The position numbers and the translations under genes were made by a program. DNA of 54,245 nt, taken from positions 1 through 54,245 of IMG/VR virus record IMGVR_UViG_3300022213_000006. One strand, given 5' to 3'. The notes beneath the pieces are model-generated. The model was not told where the DNA came from, did not search any database, and was given only the letters and a program-made list of their open reading frames with translations. Each line of letters opens with the position of its first letter. Position 1 is the stretch's first letter. The DNA is from a virus. Shown one piece after another: positions 1 through 6,748 of the stretch.

Positions 1-258
1 CGCTGCGACGGCATCCTCGACATGCTGCGCTACGACGCGGCGACCGTGATCGAGCGGTACCGCGGATTCTGGGTCTTCTCCCGCCCCGAGAACCCTCCGA
101 CTACCGGCCGATGGGCGAGCTTCCGCATGACGCCGCTCCACTTCGACGGGCTCGACTACACGCGGGGCGTGTACGAGATGCGGACCCGGATCGATTCACA
201 CCTGGGTGGCCCGCTCCCGCGGCCCGGCACCGTCTTTGATCGGAGGATCTCGTCGTGA
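1..258 (+). CDS. Hypothetical protein, 5' end outside the window
   Basis: The frame is already open at base 1 (R-C-D-G-I-L-D precedes the first ATG at 22) and that ATG has no Shine-Dalgarno sequence, so this is probably the 3' part of a longer gene. About 85 residues are visible, including a DMLRYD stretch, many aromatic residues and a basic C-terminus. I do not recognise the family. Its TGA overlaps the GTG of the next gene (GTGA), and the GGAGG serving that gene lies inside this one, which suggests translational coupling. If the ATG at 22 is the true start, the product is 78 residues. Confidence 0.6.
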   Translation, partial: RCDGILDMLRYDAATVIERYRGFWVFSRPENPPTTGRWASFRMTPLHFDGLDYTRGVYEMRTRIDSHLGGPLPRPGTVFDRRISS

Positions 259-467
259 GACGTTTCACTCTCAGCTACCGCACCTCGAACGGGGATGTAC
301 TTCGACTCTTCAACCTTTCTTCTTCTGCGGCGGATGAAATTATCTCCGCGCAGACAGCCCTCGGTTCGTCTGACTTCGTCCGGTACGCGCAAACTCGAGA
401 GTACGCCGACGTGGAGTGCGTGTTCCTTCGGCGCCACCCGTTACCGGAAATGGGTCATCTTTCCTAA
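255..467 (+). CDS. Hypothetical small protein
   Basis: This 70-residue product starts at a GTG preceded by GGAGG and overlaps the upstream stop by 4 bp. It has a hydrophilic beta-like N-terminus (RRFTLSYRT) and a helical middle. No motif is recognised. The stop codon lies inside the sequence CCTAACAACTT (463-473), one of the recurring TTGTTA-type motifs of this arm. A longer overlapping frame beginning at 295 is explained by the next gene, which starts at 484. Confidence 0.6.
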   Translation: MRRFTLSYRTSNGDVLRLFNLSSSAADEIISAQTALGSSDFVRYAQTREYADVECVFLRRHPLPEMGHLS

Positions 468-483
468 CAACTTGGAGGCTGTG

Positions 484-795
484 ATGGGCCCGACTTGGAA
501 TCCGCGCTACGTCGCATACGCACGAGAGCAGGGTCGCACGCCTCGAGCCCAGGCGTGCCACGACCTTAATAACTTCGAGTTCACGCAGTGGGTCCGTCGA
601 AAACGAGAGGCGGTGCTCGTAGACGGGCAGCCCTGCCGAGACTTTCGAGATCTGATCGGAGGCTCTACGCGCTTCGGCGGTCTCGAATACCACGCGATGA
701 TTGACGCGATCCTTGGTGTGGTCGAGGAAGATCGCAATGTCCCCTACGACTTCGAGGGGTACGATGCCGAATGGCGGGCCCTTCGCGAAAGATGA
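484..795 (+). CDS. Hypothetical protein
   Basis: This gene encodes 103 residues. The frame is open from 295, but the ATG at 484 has a good Shine-Dalgarno sequence (GGAGG at 474-478) and follows the stop of the previous gene, so that start is chosen; a GTG at 481 is the alternative. The product is charged and soluble, with no membrane segment, and ends in an acidic helical part (GVVEEDRNVPYDF). No family is recognised. Immediately downstream lies the first conserved promoter of the arm (798-847). Confidence 0.65.
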   Translation: MGPTWNPRYVAYAREQGRTPRAQACHDLNNFEFTQWVRRKREAVLVDGQPCRDFRDLIGGSTRFGGLEYHAMIDAILGVVEEDRNVPYDFEGYDAEWRALRER

Positions 796-797
796 AT

Positions 798-847
798 GAA
801 ATGCGAGCACTTTCTCCTTGCGGGTTGTTTTCGATTCGTGGTACGGT
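798..847 (+). promoter_or_regulatory. Early promoter P1, conserved 50-bp element
   Basis: A -35-like TTGCGG (818-823), 18-bp spacer and TACGGT (842-847) sit ahead of the gene at 874. The element aligns without gaps with 5715-5764. The blocks GAAATGCGAGCACTTT (798-813), TTGCGG, GTTTT and CGTGGTA are shared, so an upstream activator or UP-like site may be part of it. The leader CATCAACTGAGGAGA is also found after the promoter at 6199. Confidence 0.65.
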
Positions 848-873
848 TCCGTCATCAACTGAGGAGATCTGAA

Positions 874-1194
874 ATGTCGGACCTGTTCACCACGGAAGCC
901 TGCACGGACTGCGGAGCCATCGCCGATTCGGACGGCTTCATGAGTCACACGCACGCGTGCGCTTCGGCTCGCGCGTTCTGGGGTGAGGAAACCCGCACGG
1001 CGCCGCTCAGCGTCTCGTTCGGCCCGGTGGATCCCATGAACCCGCAATGCGGCTACGAGCTGCGCATTACGCGCCAGGATGGGAGCACGCTGCTCTTCAC
1101 GGGTTGCGACCCGGTGACCGGCGCGAACCTGCTGTCCGTCGAGGATTGCCTGCGCGTGGTGTCGTACTACGTGGTGAACGGCGCGCCCTTCTAG
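874..1194 (+). CDS. Hypothetical Cys/His-rich protein
   Basis: This gene encodes 106 residues and is the first gene after promoter P1. The frame is open from 796, but the ATG at 874 follows GAGGAG (861-866) with normal spacing and avoids starting inside the promoter. The N-terminus holds CTDC at residues 10-13 followed by an HTHAC group, a possible zinc site (inference). The rest is beta-rich. It is not recognised. The methyltransferase gene follows 27 bp downstream, probably on the same transcript. Confidence 0.7.
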   Translation: MSDLFTTEACTDCGAIADSDGFMSHTHACASARAFWGEETRTAPLSVSFGPVDPMNPQCGYELRITRQDGSTLLFTGCDPVTGANLLSVEDCLRVVSYYVVNGAPF

Positions 1195-1221
1195 TCGGCC
1201 AAAGAAACGAGGAGCAACTCC

Positions 1222-2196
1222 ATGCAACCGGCACTCGATCTCTTTTCCGGCCTCGGCGGCTGGACGACCGGCGCCAAGCAGAGCACCTCGGTGCGCGTGC
1301 GCGTCGCGCTGAACCACGACGCGGATGCAATCCGCTGGCACGCGGCGGCGCACCCTGAAGTGCGCCATCTGCGCCAGGATGCGGCGGACGCCGACTTCGG
1401 GGCCCTGGTCTCGGAAGTGGGCGGTGGCGTGCTTCTCGCGTCGCCTACGTGCCAGCAGGACTCGCAGTGCGCGCGGCCGGCGCGCGCGGGAACCGGCGGG
1501 AACGGCACCGTAAACGTCGCCGAGTTGATGATGCGCAACCGCGCTCGCCGCTCGACTGCGCACGCCGTGCTCGTCGCCGCGGAGCTGCTCGAACCTCGGG
1601 TGCTGATCGTCGAGAACGTCTCGCAGTTCGCCGAGTGGAACATGTTCGGCGCGTGGCTCGGGTGGCTGCAGGCGCTGGGCTACACGACGCGCGTGCATCG
1701 CCTGAACGCGGCGGACTACGGTGCGGCGACGGATCGCGAGCGCCTGATCGTGACCGCCGCGCGCGGGCGCGCGATCGAGCTGGCGCCCACGTTCGGCGCC
1801 GGCAGGGCGAACGGTCGCCGCCTGCGCGACTGCCTCGATCCCGACGACGCCCCGGAGAACCGCTGGCACGCGATCGACAGCAAGCCGCCTCGCACGCGCG
1901 ACTTGATTCGCTCGAAGCAAACGGCACTCCGTCGCGGCGTGCTCAACAACGTGAGCGCTGGCGTCCGGCTGCGCGCGCTCGATGATTTGGCCCCGACGCT
2001 CACGACGAAGAGCGGGTCGCAGTTGATGCTCGTCGACGAGGATCGCGTGCGCATCCTCAATCCGCGCGAGCTGGCGCGCATCCAGGGCTGGACTGGAACT
2101 GAGCCGCTCCCGAGCGATCGATCGACGGCAAGCCGCCTTCTCGGCAACGCTGTGCCCGTGGAGCTTGCTGCCGGGGTGATCGCTCAGACGGTCTGA
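1222..2196 (+). CDS. DNA (cytosine-5) methyltransferase
   Basis: This 324-residue product should transfer a methyl group from S-adenosylmethionine to C5 of cytosine in phage DNA. Family motifs appear in order: DLFSGLGG (residues 6-13, SAM binding), SPTCQQDS with the catalytic Cys at 77 (a variant of the usual PCQ loop), VENV near 131, ATDRERL (motif VIII-like), RELARIQGW and GNAVP near the C-terminus. The ATG follows GAGGAG. No restriction endonuclease is adjacent, so it is an orphan enzyme, probably protecting the phage genome or marking it. The family assignment is firm; the target site cannot be read from the sequence. Confidence 0.93.
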   Translation: MQPALDLFSGLGGWTTGAKQSTSVRVRVALNHDADAIRWHAAAHPEVRHLRQDAADADFGALVSEVGGGVLLASPTCQQDSQCARPARAGTGGNGTVNVAELMMRNRARRSTAHAVLVAAELLEPRVLIVENVSQFAEWNMFGAWLGWLQALGYTTRVHRLNAADYGAATDRERLIVTAARGRAIELAPTFGAGRANGRRLRDCLDPDDAPENRWHAIDSKPPRTRDLIRSKQTALRRGVLNNVSAGVRLRALDDLAPTLTTKSGSQLMLVDEDRVRILNPRELARIQGWTGTEPLPSDRSTASRLLGNAVPVELAAGVIAQTV

Positions 2197-2236
2197 GCGT
2201 CCTCGACCTCGGATTCTCGAGACGGAGATTCGAACA

Positions 2237-2437
2237 ATGTGGGTGTACCTGAAGAGCGAACGCTCGCTGTGGACGGTGGGCTACTACGACCCGCGCGGCC
2301 GCTGGGTGGCAGACAGCGACCACTCCTCACGGGAAGCGGCGACTGAGCGCGTGCATTTCCTGAACGGGGGCCGGGAGTCGAAGCCGGATACCTCACCGTT
2401 TCTCGATGTCGATCCGCGTCCGGCGATCAAGCTCTGA
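2237..2437 (+). CDS. Hypothetical phage protein
   Basis: This 66-residue product starts with ATG after GGAG. The N-terminus MWVYLKSERSLWTVGYYDP is rich in aromatics and likely a small beta fold; a helical AATERVHFLNGG part follows. Short proteins of this shape are common in phage early regions but have no assigned function that I know. The TGA overlaps the next ATG by one base (TGATG), suggesting coupled translation. Confidence 0.7.
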   Translation: MWVYLKSERSLWTVGYYDPRGRWVADSDHSSREAATERVHFLNGGRESKPDTSPFLDVDPRPAIKL

Positions 2438-2724
2438 TGTTCGACGGGCAAAACCTCTGGGTGCTGAGTCGAGACGTATGGCACCTGTCTCGGCCTCCTG
2501 CGCACGAGGCGATCTATGAGTTGCAGTGCTGTGAGGCTTCGATCGAGAATCCGAGCACGCTGTGGAGTTCCACGCAGCTCGCTGAGAAGCCGGCACCGAG
2601 CTTCAAGCAAAAACTCTGCTGGCAGGCACGACAGATCTCGGATCTGCGCGTGTCAATCAATCAACTTTCTGAACAACTCGAGAAGTTGTTAAGGAACAGG
2701 TCGAGATCATTCCGACCTGTATGA
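2437..2724 (+). CDS. Hypothetical protein with C-terminal coiled coil
   Basis: This 95-residue product is coupled to the preceding gene by a TGATG overlap. The N-terminal half is Trp-rich, while residues 60-85 form a likely coiled coil (QISDLRVSINQLSEQLEKLL). No family is recognised. The coding region holds an inverted repeat, AACAACT-5 bp-AGTTGTT (2672-2690), which belongs to the recurring TTGTTA motif set. Confidence 0.6.
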   Translation: MFDGQNLWVLSRDVWHLSRPPAHEAIYELQCCEASIENPSTLWSSTQLAEKPAPSFKQKLCWQARQISDLRVSINQLSEQLEKLLRNRSRSFRPV

Positions 2725-2734
2725 GGAGACGAGA

Positions 2735-3100
2735 ATGATGAGGCAAATTGTTAGGGATCTGTGGGTGGAAGCTCTCGAAAGCGGGCGCTACACGCAGTGT
2801 CGGAATTTTCTTTCCCGTGGTGGGGCTAAGCGCTGCGCGCTTGGAGTTCTCTGCGAAGTGCTTGCGGACATGCAGGCTGCGCCTGCGAGTGTGCGACTGA
2901 GCGCTCGGCGTGCCCTGGACGACAGCGTCAGCGCGGTCCCTCCGGATGTAGCCCGTTTCGCCGGTTTTCCGGGCGAAGTTACTGGGCCGTTCATTCGCGT
3001 CTCTGCAGAGGGTGAGGAAGGTCTGTTCGCAGTCGGAGAGTTGAATGACGAAGGCTTCAACTTTCGTGCTCTTGCGCGGTTGCTCCGAGAGCAGGCTTGA
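2735..3100 (+). CDS. Conserved phage protein of unknown function (CxLGVLCE type)
   Basis: This 121-residue product starts with ATG ATG after GAGGAG. It begins with a helix (RDLWVEALESGRY) and then KRCALGVLCEVLAD, a signature I know from many phage and bacterial proteins of unknown function that read roughly W-x-ALRSG...CLGVLC. The C-terminal part (GELNDEGFNF, then ALARLL) is typical of the same family. Probably soluble. TTGTTAGGGA lies within its first codons. Confidence 0.75.
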   Translation: MMRQIVRDLWVEALESGRYTQCRNFLSRGGAKRCALGVLCEVLADMQAAPASVRLSARRALDDSVSAVPPDVARFAGFPGEVTGPFIRVSAEGEEGLFAVGELNDEGFNFRALARLLREQA

Positions 3101-3137
3101 AAAAATCCTGCTAGGCCTTGCTGCATCATGATGACAC

Positions 3138-3205
3138 GGGCGCATAGCTCAACTGGTAGAGCGGCCGGATTTCAACCCGGGCGGTTGCGGCGCTTCAGCG
3201 ATACC
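3138..3205 (+). other. tRNA-like 5' half, probably a truncated or degenerate tRNA
   Basis: Bases 3138-3175 follow a tRNA plan: GGGCGCA acceptor strand (3138-3144), TA, D-arm GCTC-AACTGGTA-GAGC (3147-3162), and an anticodon-like loop ATTTCAA (3169-3175) that would read TTC (Glu). The 3' side of the anticodon stem pairs poorly. No T-arm (GGTTCRANNCC) and no TGCGCCC acceptor complement follow. Instead there is a small hairpin CGC-TTCA-GCG. It cannot fold as a normal tRNA and is best read as a remnant or a mimic. The 195-bp stretch 3101-3295 holds nothing else I can name. Confidence 0.4.
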
Positions 3206-3295
3206 GACCATTCCGAGGCCTTCAGGCACTGGAAGTCCGAGTAGCTCCACGACGGGCGGGGAGGGAGACCTCCTCGCTCGTCCTCGGGGAGGCCC

Positions 3296-3517
3296 ATGGC
3301 AGCGAAGAAACATGTTGGCAAGGTCAAGATGACGACCGAGAAAATTTTCTTGGGCACGAAGCTATTTGCAGAAGTCACTCTGCCTGTCTCGGAGTTGGGG
3401 CGGTTCCGCGATCGCATGTATTGGGTGCTTGTCTCAAGCCGGGCGTCCTCGGATCTTCCGCCGTACATCACCGTAAAATTCAAACACAAACCCGAAAGGG
3501 GAGTCCTTGACGCCTGA
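3296..3517 (+). CDS. Hypothetical protein
   Basis: This 73-residue basic product starts with ATG closely after GGGGAGG. Sequence is beta-rich (KIFLGTKLFAEVTLPVSEL, then PYITVKFKHKPERG). No motif is recognised. It is first in a tight run of genes that leads to the sigma factor: the next gene overlaps it by 11 bp. Confidence 0.6.
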   Translation: MAAKKHVGKVKMTTEKIFLGTKLFAEVTLPVSELGRFRDRMYWVLVSSRASSDLPPYITVKFKHKPERGVLDA

Positions 3518-3770
3518 GCAAGAAGGCTCGATCGAGCTGGTCGCCATGCGGGCATATCGTGCTTGGATGGAGTCCTGCAGCAACGGACGCGTGGCAATCA
3601 CTGACTCGAGACTCCGCGCCGCTTGGCGCCTACTCTCTTCAGACAAACGCGTCGCGTGGCGCAAGGTGGCACTCGTACTTTTGACTGATTGTCCTGAGCT
3701 TTCTCCGTCGAGAGTGCGAGGGGCAGTACGAGACACGGAAATCATCACTCACAAGTTGTTAGGGGGATAG
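3507..3770 (+). CDS. Hypothetical helical protein
   Basis: This gene encodes 87 residues from a TTG start at 3507, preceded by AAAGGGGAG at suitable spacing; it overlaps the previous gene by 11 bp. Predicted mostly helical and basic, with no membrane segment and no known motif. The last codons hold AAGTTGTTAGGGGGA (3753-3767), which serves both as a copy of the TTGTTA motif and as the Shine-Dalgarno sequence of the next gene. Confidence 0.6.
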   Translation: MTPEQEGSIELVAMRAYRAWMESCSNGRVAITDSRLRAAWRLLSSDKRVAWRKVALVLLTDCPELSPSRVRGAVRDTEIITHKLLGG

Positions 3771-3772
3771 TC

Positions 3773-4027
3773 GTGATACTGGCCGTTGTTTATGGGGCCG
3801 TTGTCGGGCTCTGCTACGTCGTTTACAGCCTGAGTTCGACTGACAGGCAAGCGAACTTGATCGCGTCTGTACTGTGGCCGCTCTCGGCACTGGTCGGCGC
3901 CGCGGTCTCTGCACTTTTTGCAGTCTCAGCGCTTGCCCTGTGGGTAGCTGTCCCTGTGTTCGTCGCGAGTTCCGTCGTGAGGACACTCGTGCGTAGTTTC
4001 AGCAGCACGATTCAAGGACGATGGTAA
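3773..4027 (+). CDS. Small membrane protein, two transmembrane segments
   Basis: This 84-residue product has a GTG start after AGGGGGA. Two hydrophobic spans are evident (residues about 2-20 and 30-65), separated by a short polar loop containing SSTDRQ and followed by a basic tail. The second stretch is long enough for two passes. No family is recognised. It lies directly upstream of, and overlaps by one base, the sigma factor gene. Confidence 0.6.
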   Translation: MILAVVYGAVVGLCYVVYSLSSTDRQANLIASVLWPLSALVGAAVSALFAVSALALWVAVPVFVASSVVRTLVRSFSSTIQGRW

Positions 4028-4761
4028 TGCAAGATGTATGCGTGCTAGAGATCGAGAAGCAAGAACTACCAGGCAACACTTTGACTAGGTCGCAGCGCAT
4101 CGCCGCTCACCAGGGCATTGTGTTTCAGATTGTCAACCGTTTGTGGGCCCGTTTGCGCGGTATCTACTGGATCGACTACGACGACCTGGCTCAGTGGGCC
4201 CAAGCTGGGTTGATTCATGCGGTGGACAACTACCGTCCCGGAGTGGAAGGTCGCGAGTGGGCTTCTTTCTACACGTACGCATACCACTGTGTACACGGGT
4301 ACGCGTTGCAGGTGTTCGCGGATGACAGTCAGGTCACGAAGTGGAGTGCCACGTATCGGAGGCAGATGCGTGGAAACCCAACCTCGTACCAAGCTTTGCC
4401 TTCTCCTTCGCCCACGTTCATCCCCTTCGATTTCCTAGAACACACAGGAACTTCGACGGATTCCGAGGCGGGAACCTTGCTGGAATTCGAGATCAATAGT
4501 CAGCTCAACGAGACTCGCACAGGAGACCCCGACGACTCAGAACACGTCGTACTCTGTGCAGAAGCTTGGAAGAGTCTCAGCCAACTTTCTCCGCGTGAGC
4601 GTAAGATCCTGATCGATCGCGCCAACGAAATCACACTCGAACAGATCGGGGTAGAGCTTGGTGTATCTCGAGAGCGTGTGAGGCAAATCGAGCGAACGGC
4701 GCTGAATAAGTTGCGAGCATTCCTAACAATCTCAGGTAAGCGTCGACGTGACCAATCATAG
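4027..4761 (+). CDS. Phage-encoded sigma-70 family RNA polymerase sigma factor
   Basis: This 244-residue product should bind host core RNA polymerase and direct it to phage promoters. A region-2-like block lies at about residues 30-105 (IVNRLWARLRG, DYDDLAQWAQAGLIHAV, FYTYAYHCVHGYA). A variable linker follows, then a clear region 4: LSPRERKILIDRA and the helix-turn-helix LEQIGVELGVSRERVRQI, ending ERTALNKLRAFL. Region 4.2 resembles housekeeping sigma-70 rather than ECF factors. The ATG at 4027 overlaps the previous TAA and has AAGGA 8 bp upstream; an ATG at 4021 is less well spaced. The downstream gene overlaps it by 14 bp. Confidence 0.88.
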   Translation: MQDVCVLEIEKQELPGNTLTRSQRIAAHQGIVFQIVNRLWARLRGIYWIDYDDLAQWAQAGLIHAVDNYRPGVEGREWASFYTYAYHCVHGYALQVFADDSQVTKWSATYRRQMRGNPTSYQALPSPSPTFIPFDFLEHTGTSTDSEAGTLLEFEINSQLNETRTGDPDDSEHVVLCAEAWKSLSQLSPRERKILIDRANEITLEQIGVELGVSRERVRQIERTALNKLRAFLTISGKRRRDQS

Positions 4762-5275
4762 GTACAGTGACGCGCAGAGATGGTTTCGTGAAGCCCTTGT
4801 CCGCCGTCTGGAGACCTGTGCTGCACAGATGAACACTCTGCTCTCTGAGATTCCACGCGGTAGCCTGCGCTATTGGACGCTGACTGTGGCTACTCGGGAG
4901 GACTACTCAGAGATTTTCCACCAGGCGAGCGAGTTAGCTCGCGTTGCCATCGCGCTCGGGCGACTGCGGGTGGCGGGTCGCAAATCGATATTGGAGGTAC
5001 AGCGGGTGCTTGAAGAGATCCGCGAGCAAGATCCGCAGATTGCCCAAGGGCTCGAGTCCGATGTTGTTATGGCGCTGCAGATTGCCGGCTACGACGTGCA
5101 GGTCCACGCGGAGCCTGTTGTGGAGTTGGCGCCGCCGATTGATGCCGCACCAATCGAAGCTCCCGTGGAGCCGAACCTTTCAGAGTTGCCAAGCACATCG
5201 CGGGGTGCCGCTCGGTCGACCTCCGGGTTTGTCTCCGCCAATACAGCGAAGCAGCGCATGCCCTGGGAGTACTAG
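4748..5275 (+). CDS. Hypothetical protein, possible sigma-factor partner
   Basis: This 175-residue product has a GTG start inside the 3' end of the sigma gene (14-bp overlap, AGGTAAG upstream), so the two are probably translated together. Residues 1-110 are helical and charged; residues 120-160 are low complexity, rich in Pro, Ala and Glu (VVELAPPIDAAPIEAPVEP); the C-terminus is MPWEY. No domain is recognised. The stop overlaps by 3 bp the stop of the leftward gene that follows. Confidence 0.65.
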   Translation: MTNHRYSDAQRWFREALVRRLETCAAQMNTLLSEIPRGSLRYWTLTVATREDYSEIFHQASELARVAIALGRLRVAGRKSILEVQRVLEEIREQDPQIAQGLESDVVMALQIAGYDVQVHAEPVVELAPPIDAAPIEAPVEPNLSELPSTSRGAARSTSGFVSANTAKQRMPWEY

Positions 5276-5622
5276 TACTGCCCCCGTTCTTCGGCCTCTC
5301 TCTGAGTTATTAGGTTGAGGCTCCTCAATCGGAACGACGCCATTCGTTCCTCCGTGACGCTGTAGCAGTACGAGCTTCCGAGCTGTCGTACCTTGCCTTT
5401 GAGGCCCGGGTATCGGTTCCAGATGCGCGAGCTGAGCGCTTCGAAAAGTTGCGATAGCACGGAGCCCGCGGCGATGGTCTCAAAGGCCTCCACGCAGGTG
5501 GCTCGTCGCCCATCCTCGTAGGCCTCGATCACTGCTTCCACCGCGGCACGCACTTCCGCCTCGCCCACATCTTTGACGGGCTCGAATTCCACGCTGATGA
5601 CGACGGGGATTTGGACGCGCAC
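5272..5622 (-). CDS. Hypothetical protein on the opposite strand
   Basis: This 116-residue product is read leftward, tail to tail with the gene ending at 5275. The composition is that of a real protein: an acidic N-terminal part (VISVEFEPVKDVGEAEVRA), a long helix and a basic C-terminal part. The frame is open from 5838, but the GTG at 5622 has GGAG 6 bp upstream and lies about 20 nt after a TTGCGC-18-TACGCT promoter (5649-5678), so that start is preferred. It is the only opposite-strand gene of ordinary size in the left arm. Function unknown. Confidence 0.62.
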   Translation of the reverse strand: MRVQIPVVISVEFEPVKDVGEAEVRAAVEAVIEAYEDGRRATCVEAFETIAAGSVLSQLFEALSSRIWNRYPGLKGKVRQLGSSYCYSVTEERMASFRLRSLNLITQREAEERGQY

Positions 5623-5648
5623 AGGCTTCTCCGCTTGGTTGATCCACC

Positions 5649-5678
5649 AGCGTACCACGTGGTTGTTTCGATGCGCAA
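5649..5678 (-). promoter_or_regulatory. Leftward promoter of the conserved family
   Basis: Read leftward: TTGCGC (5678-5673), an 18-bp spacer ending CACGTGG, then TACGCT (5654-5649). The layout CGTGG-TACG(G/C)T matches promoter P1. It would start RNA near 5642, about 20 nt ahead of the GTG at 5622. Confidence 0.55.
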
Positions 5679-5714
5679 GGGAAATTTTGGTCCAGCCCGC
5701 AAAATTTATTTTTT

Positions 5715-5764
5715 GAAATGCGAGCACTTTTCTGTTGCGGATCGTTTTGGACCCGTGGTAGTGT
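5715..5764 (+). promoter_or_regulatory. Early promoter P2, second copy of the conserved 50-bp element
   Basis: TTGCGG (5735-5740), an 18-bp spacer and TAGTGT (5759-5764) sit upstream of the gene at 5790. The 16-bp upstream block (5715-5730) is identical to that of P1 and has the same spacing. It lies back to back with the leftward promoter at 5649-5678, leaving an A/T-rich centre between them. Confidence 0.65.
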
Positions 5765-5789
5765 TCATTCCATCGAAAGGGAGACGGCG

Positions 5790-6167
5790 ATGGCGAACAA
5801 GGTCCACGACTACAGCTCGAAGAACCGCAAGGCGGCACGCGCGACGGAGCGCCAGAAGTCGGCGGCGATCATCGCGGAGTCCGCAGACAGCGCTCCGCGC
5901 CTGGCGACCCACGCGAACTTGCAGCAGCTGATCTCGGAGCTGAGCGTCGTGGCTCTGGGGGAGTTCGAGTTCGGCGACCGCGACCTGGGCGTCTTGTACC
6001 AGAGCGTGGCCATGTCGCTGTCCGCTTGGGAGCTGCCGAGCGCGGCGGATTACGAGGCGCTTGCGGAGGCCTGGGAGCTGCGCGGCGACAATGAGCCGCG
6101 CCACGACCTTCTGCTCCACCTCGCGAAGACTCTCACCGCTCTCGGCGGCGAGGATTTCCGGGGCTGA
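5790..6167 (+). CDS. Hypothetical helical protein
   Basis: This 125-residue product starts with ATG after GGGAGA, directly downstream of promoter P2. The N-terminus is basic (NKVHDYSSKNRKAARATER) and the rest is helical and acidic (LGEFEFGDRDLGVLYQSVA, WELPSAADYEALAEAWEL). No known domain. It is followed by an A-rich gap and another promoter, so it may be a single-gene unit expressed early. Confidence 0.7.
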   Translation: MANKVHDYSSKNRKAARATERQKSAAIIAESADSAPRLATHANLQQLISELSVVALGEFEFGDRDLGVLYQSVAMSLSAWELPSAADYEALAEAWELRGDNEPRHDLLLHLAKTLTALGGEDFRG

Positions 6168-6198
6168 AAAAAAAACGCACGAGACCCCCAAAAAAGAT

Positions 6199-6228
6199 TT
6201 GCATGGAGCGTGGGTTTCGAGATACATT
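6199..6228 (+). promoter_or_regulatory. Early promoter P3
   Basis: TTGCAT (6199-6204), an 18-bp spacer and TACATT (6223-6228) precede the gene at 6255. The leader CATCAACTGAGGAGA is identical to that following P1. The upstream flank has two A-runs (about 6168-6196) but lacks the GAAATGCGAGCACTTT block. Confidence 0.6.
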
Positions 6229-6254
6229 CCACGCATCAACTGAGGAGAACGCAG

Positions 6255-6725
6255 ATGACGAACTGGATCAGCGAGAAGGCGCTCGAGCGCGCGACCGTGG
6301 TGCAAGACCTGGAGGTCTCAGAGCTGTTCGCCCTTCGCGTCAGCAACCCCGCCATGCCCGCGGTGCTCGCGGCATGCGGGCACATCCGCACGGGTCGCGG
6401 CGTCACGGAGCTGTCGGGCCCCTGCGTGGCCTGCAAGGACGAGGGCTGGCTCTCCCCCGCCGAGCGCGCGGTGAAGGAAGAAAACGACCGTCTTGCGAAG
6501 ATCCGCTGGGACGAGCTGGCGCACAAGCACCTGATCCACTCGCTGCGCGAACTGGCGCAGCGCATCGAGGACGGTTGCGAGTCGTGCAAGTGGGCCGCGA
6601 AGCAGATGATCGCCGGCAAGGGGCTGCCGTTTGCGCCTCGGCACGAGGGCTCGGAGCACTGCCGCTCGGGTTCGATTGCGAGCGGGGGCAAGCACGCGCA
6701 CTGCACCTGCGACACCTGCTTCTAA
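6255..6725 (+). CDS. Putative zinc-binding early protein
   Basis: This gene encodes 156 residues. The ATG at 6255 follows GAGGAG; the longer frame from 6210 would start inside the promoter region. Cysteine pairs suggest metal sites: GPCVACKDEG, ESCKW, and a C-terminal Cys/His cluster ending HAHCTCDTCF. The central part is helical and charged. The C-terminal block looks like a self-contained module ending exactly at the stop. Function unknown; nucleic-acid binding is possible but only inferred. Confidence 0.72.
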   Translation: MTNWISEKALERATVVQDLEVSELFALRVSNPAMPAVLAACGHIRTGRGVTELSGPCVACKDEGWLSPAERAVKEENDRLAKIRWDELAHKHLIHSLRELAQRIEDGCESCKWAAKQMIAGKGLPFAPRHEGSEHCRSGSIASGGKHAHCTCDTCF

Positions 6726-6748
6726 CCCCAACTAGGAGGGCCTAACAA

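Noticed and set aside
340-1920. Leftward 526-codon open frame opposite the methyltransferase
   Set aside because: Arg/Ala/His-rich composition typical of the antisense of GC-rich genes; the rightward frame has all C5-methyltransferase motifs and proper Shine-Dalgarno sequences.
3085-3116. AGCAGG/CCTGCT hairpin at the end of 2735-3100 as a terminator
   Set aside because: The 6-bp stem has an 11-12-nt A-rich loop and no following U-run, so it is too weak to call.
3138-3205. Complete tRNA-Glu gene
   Set aside because: No T-arm, no 3' acceptor complement and a poorly paired anticodon stem, so only a tRNA-like fragment is reported.
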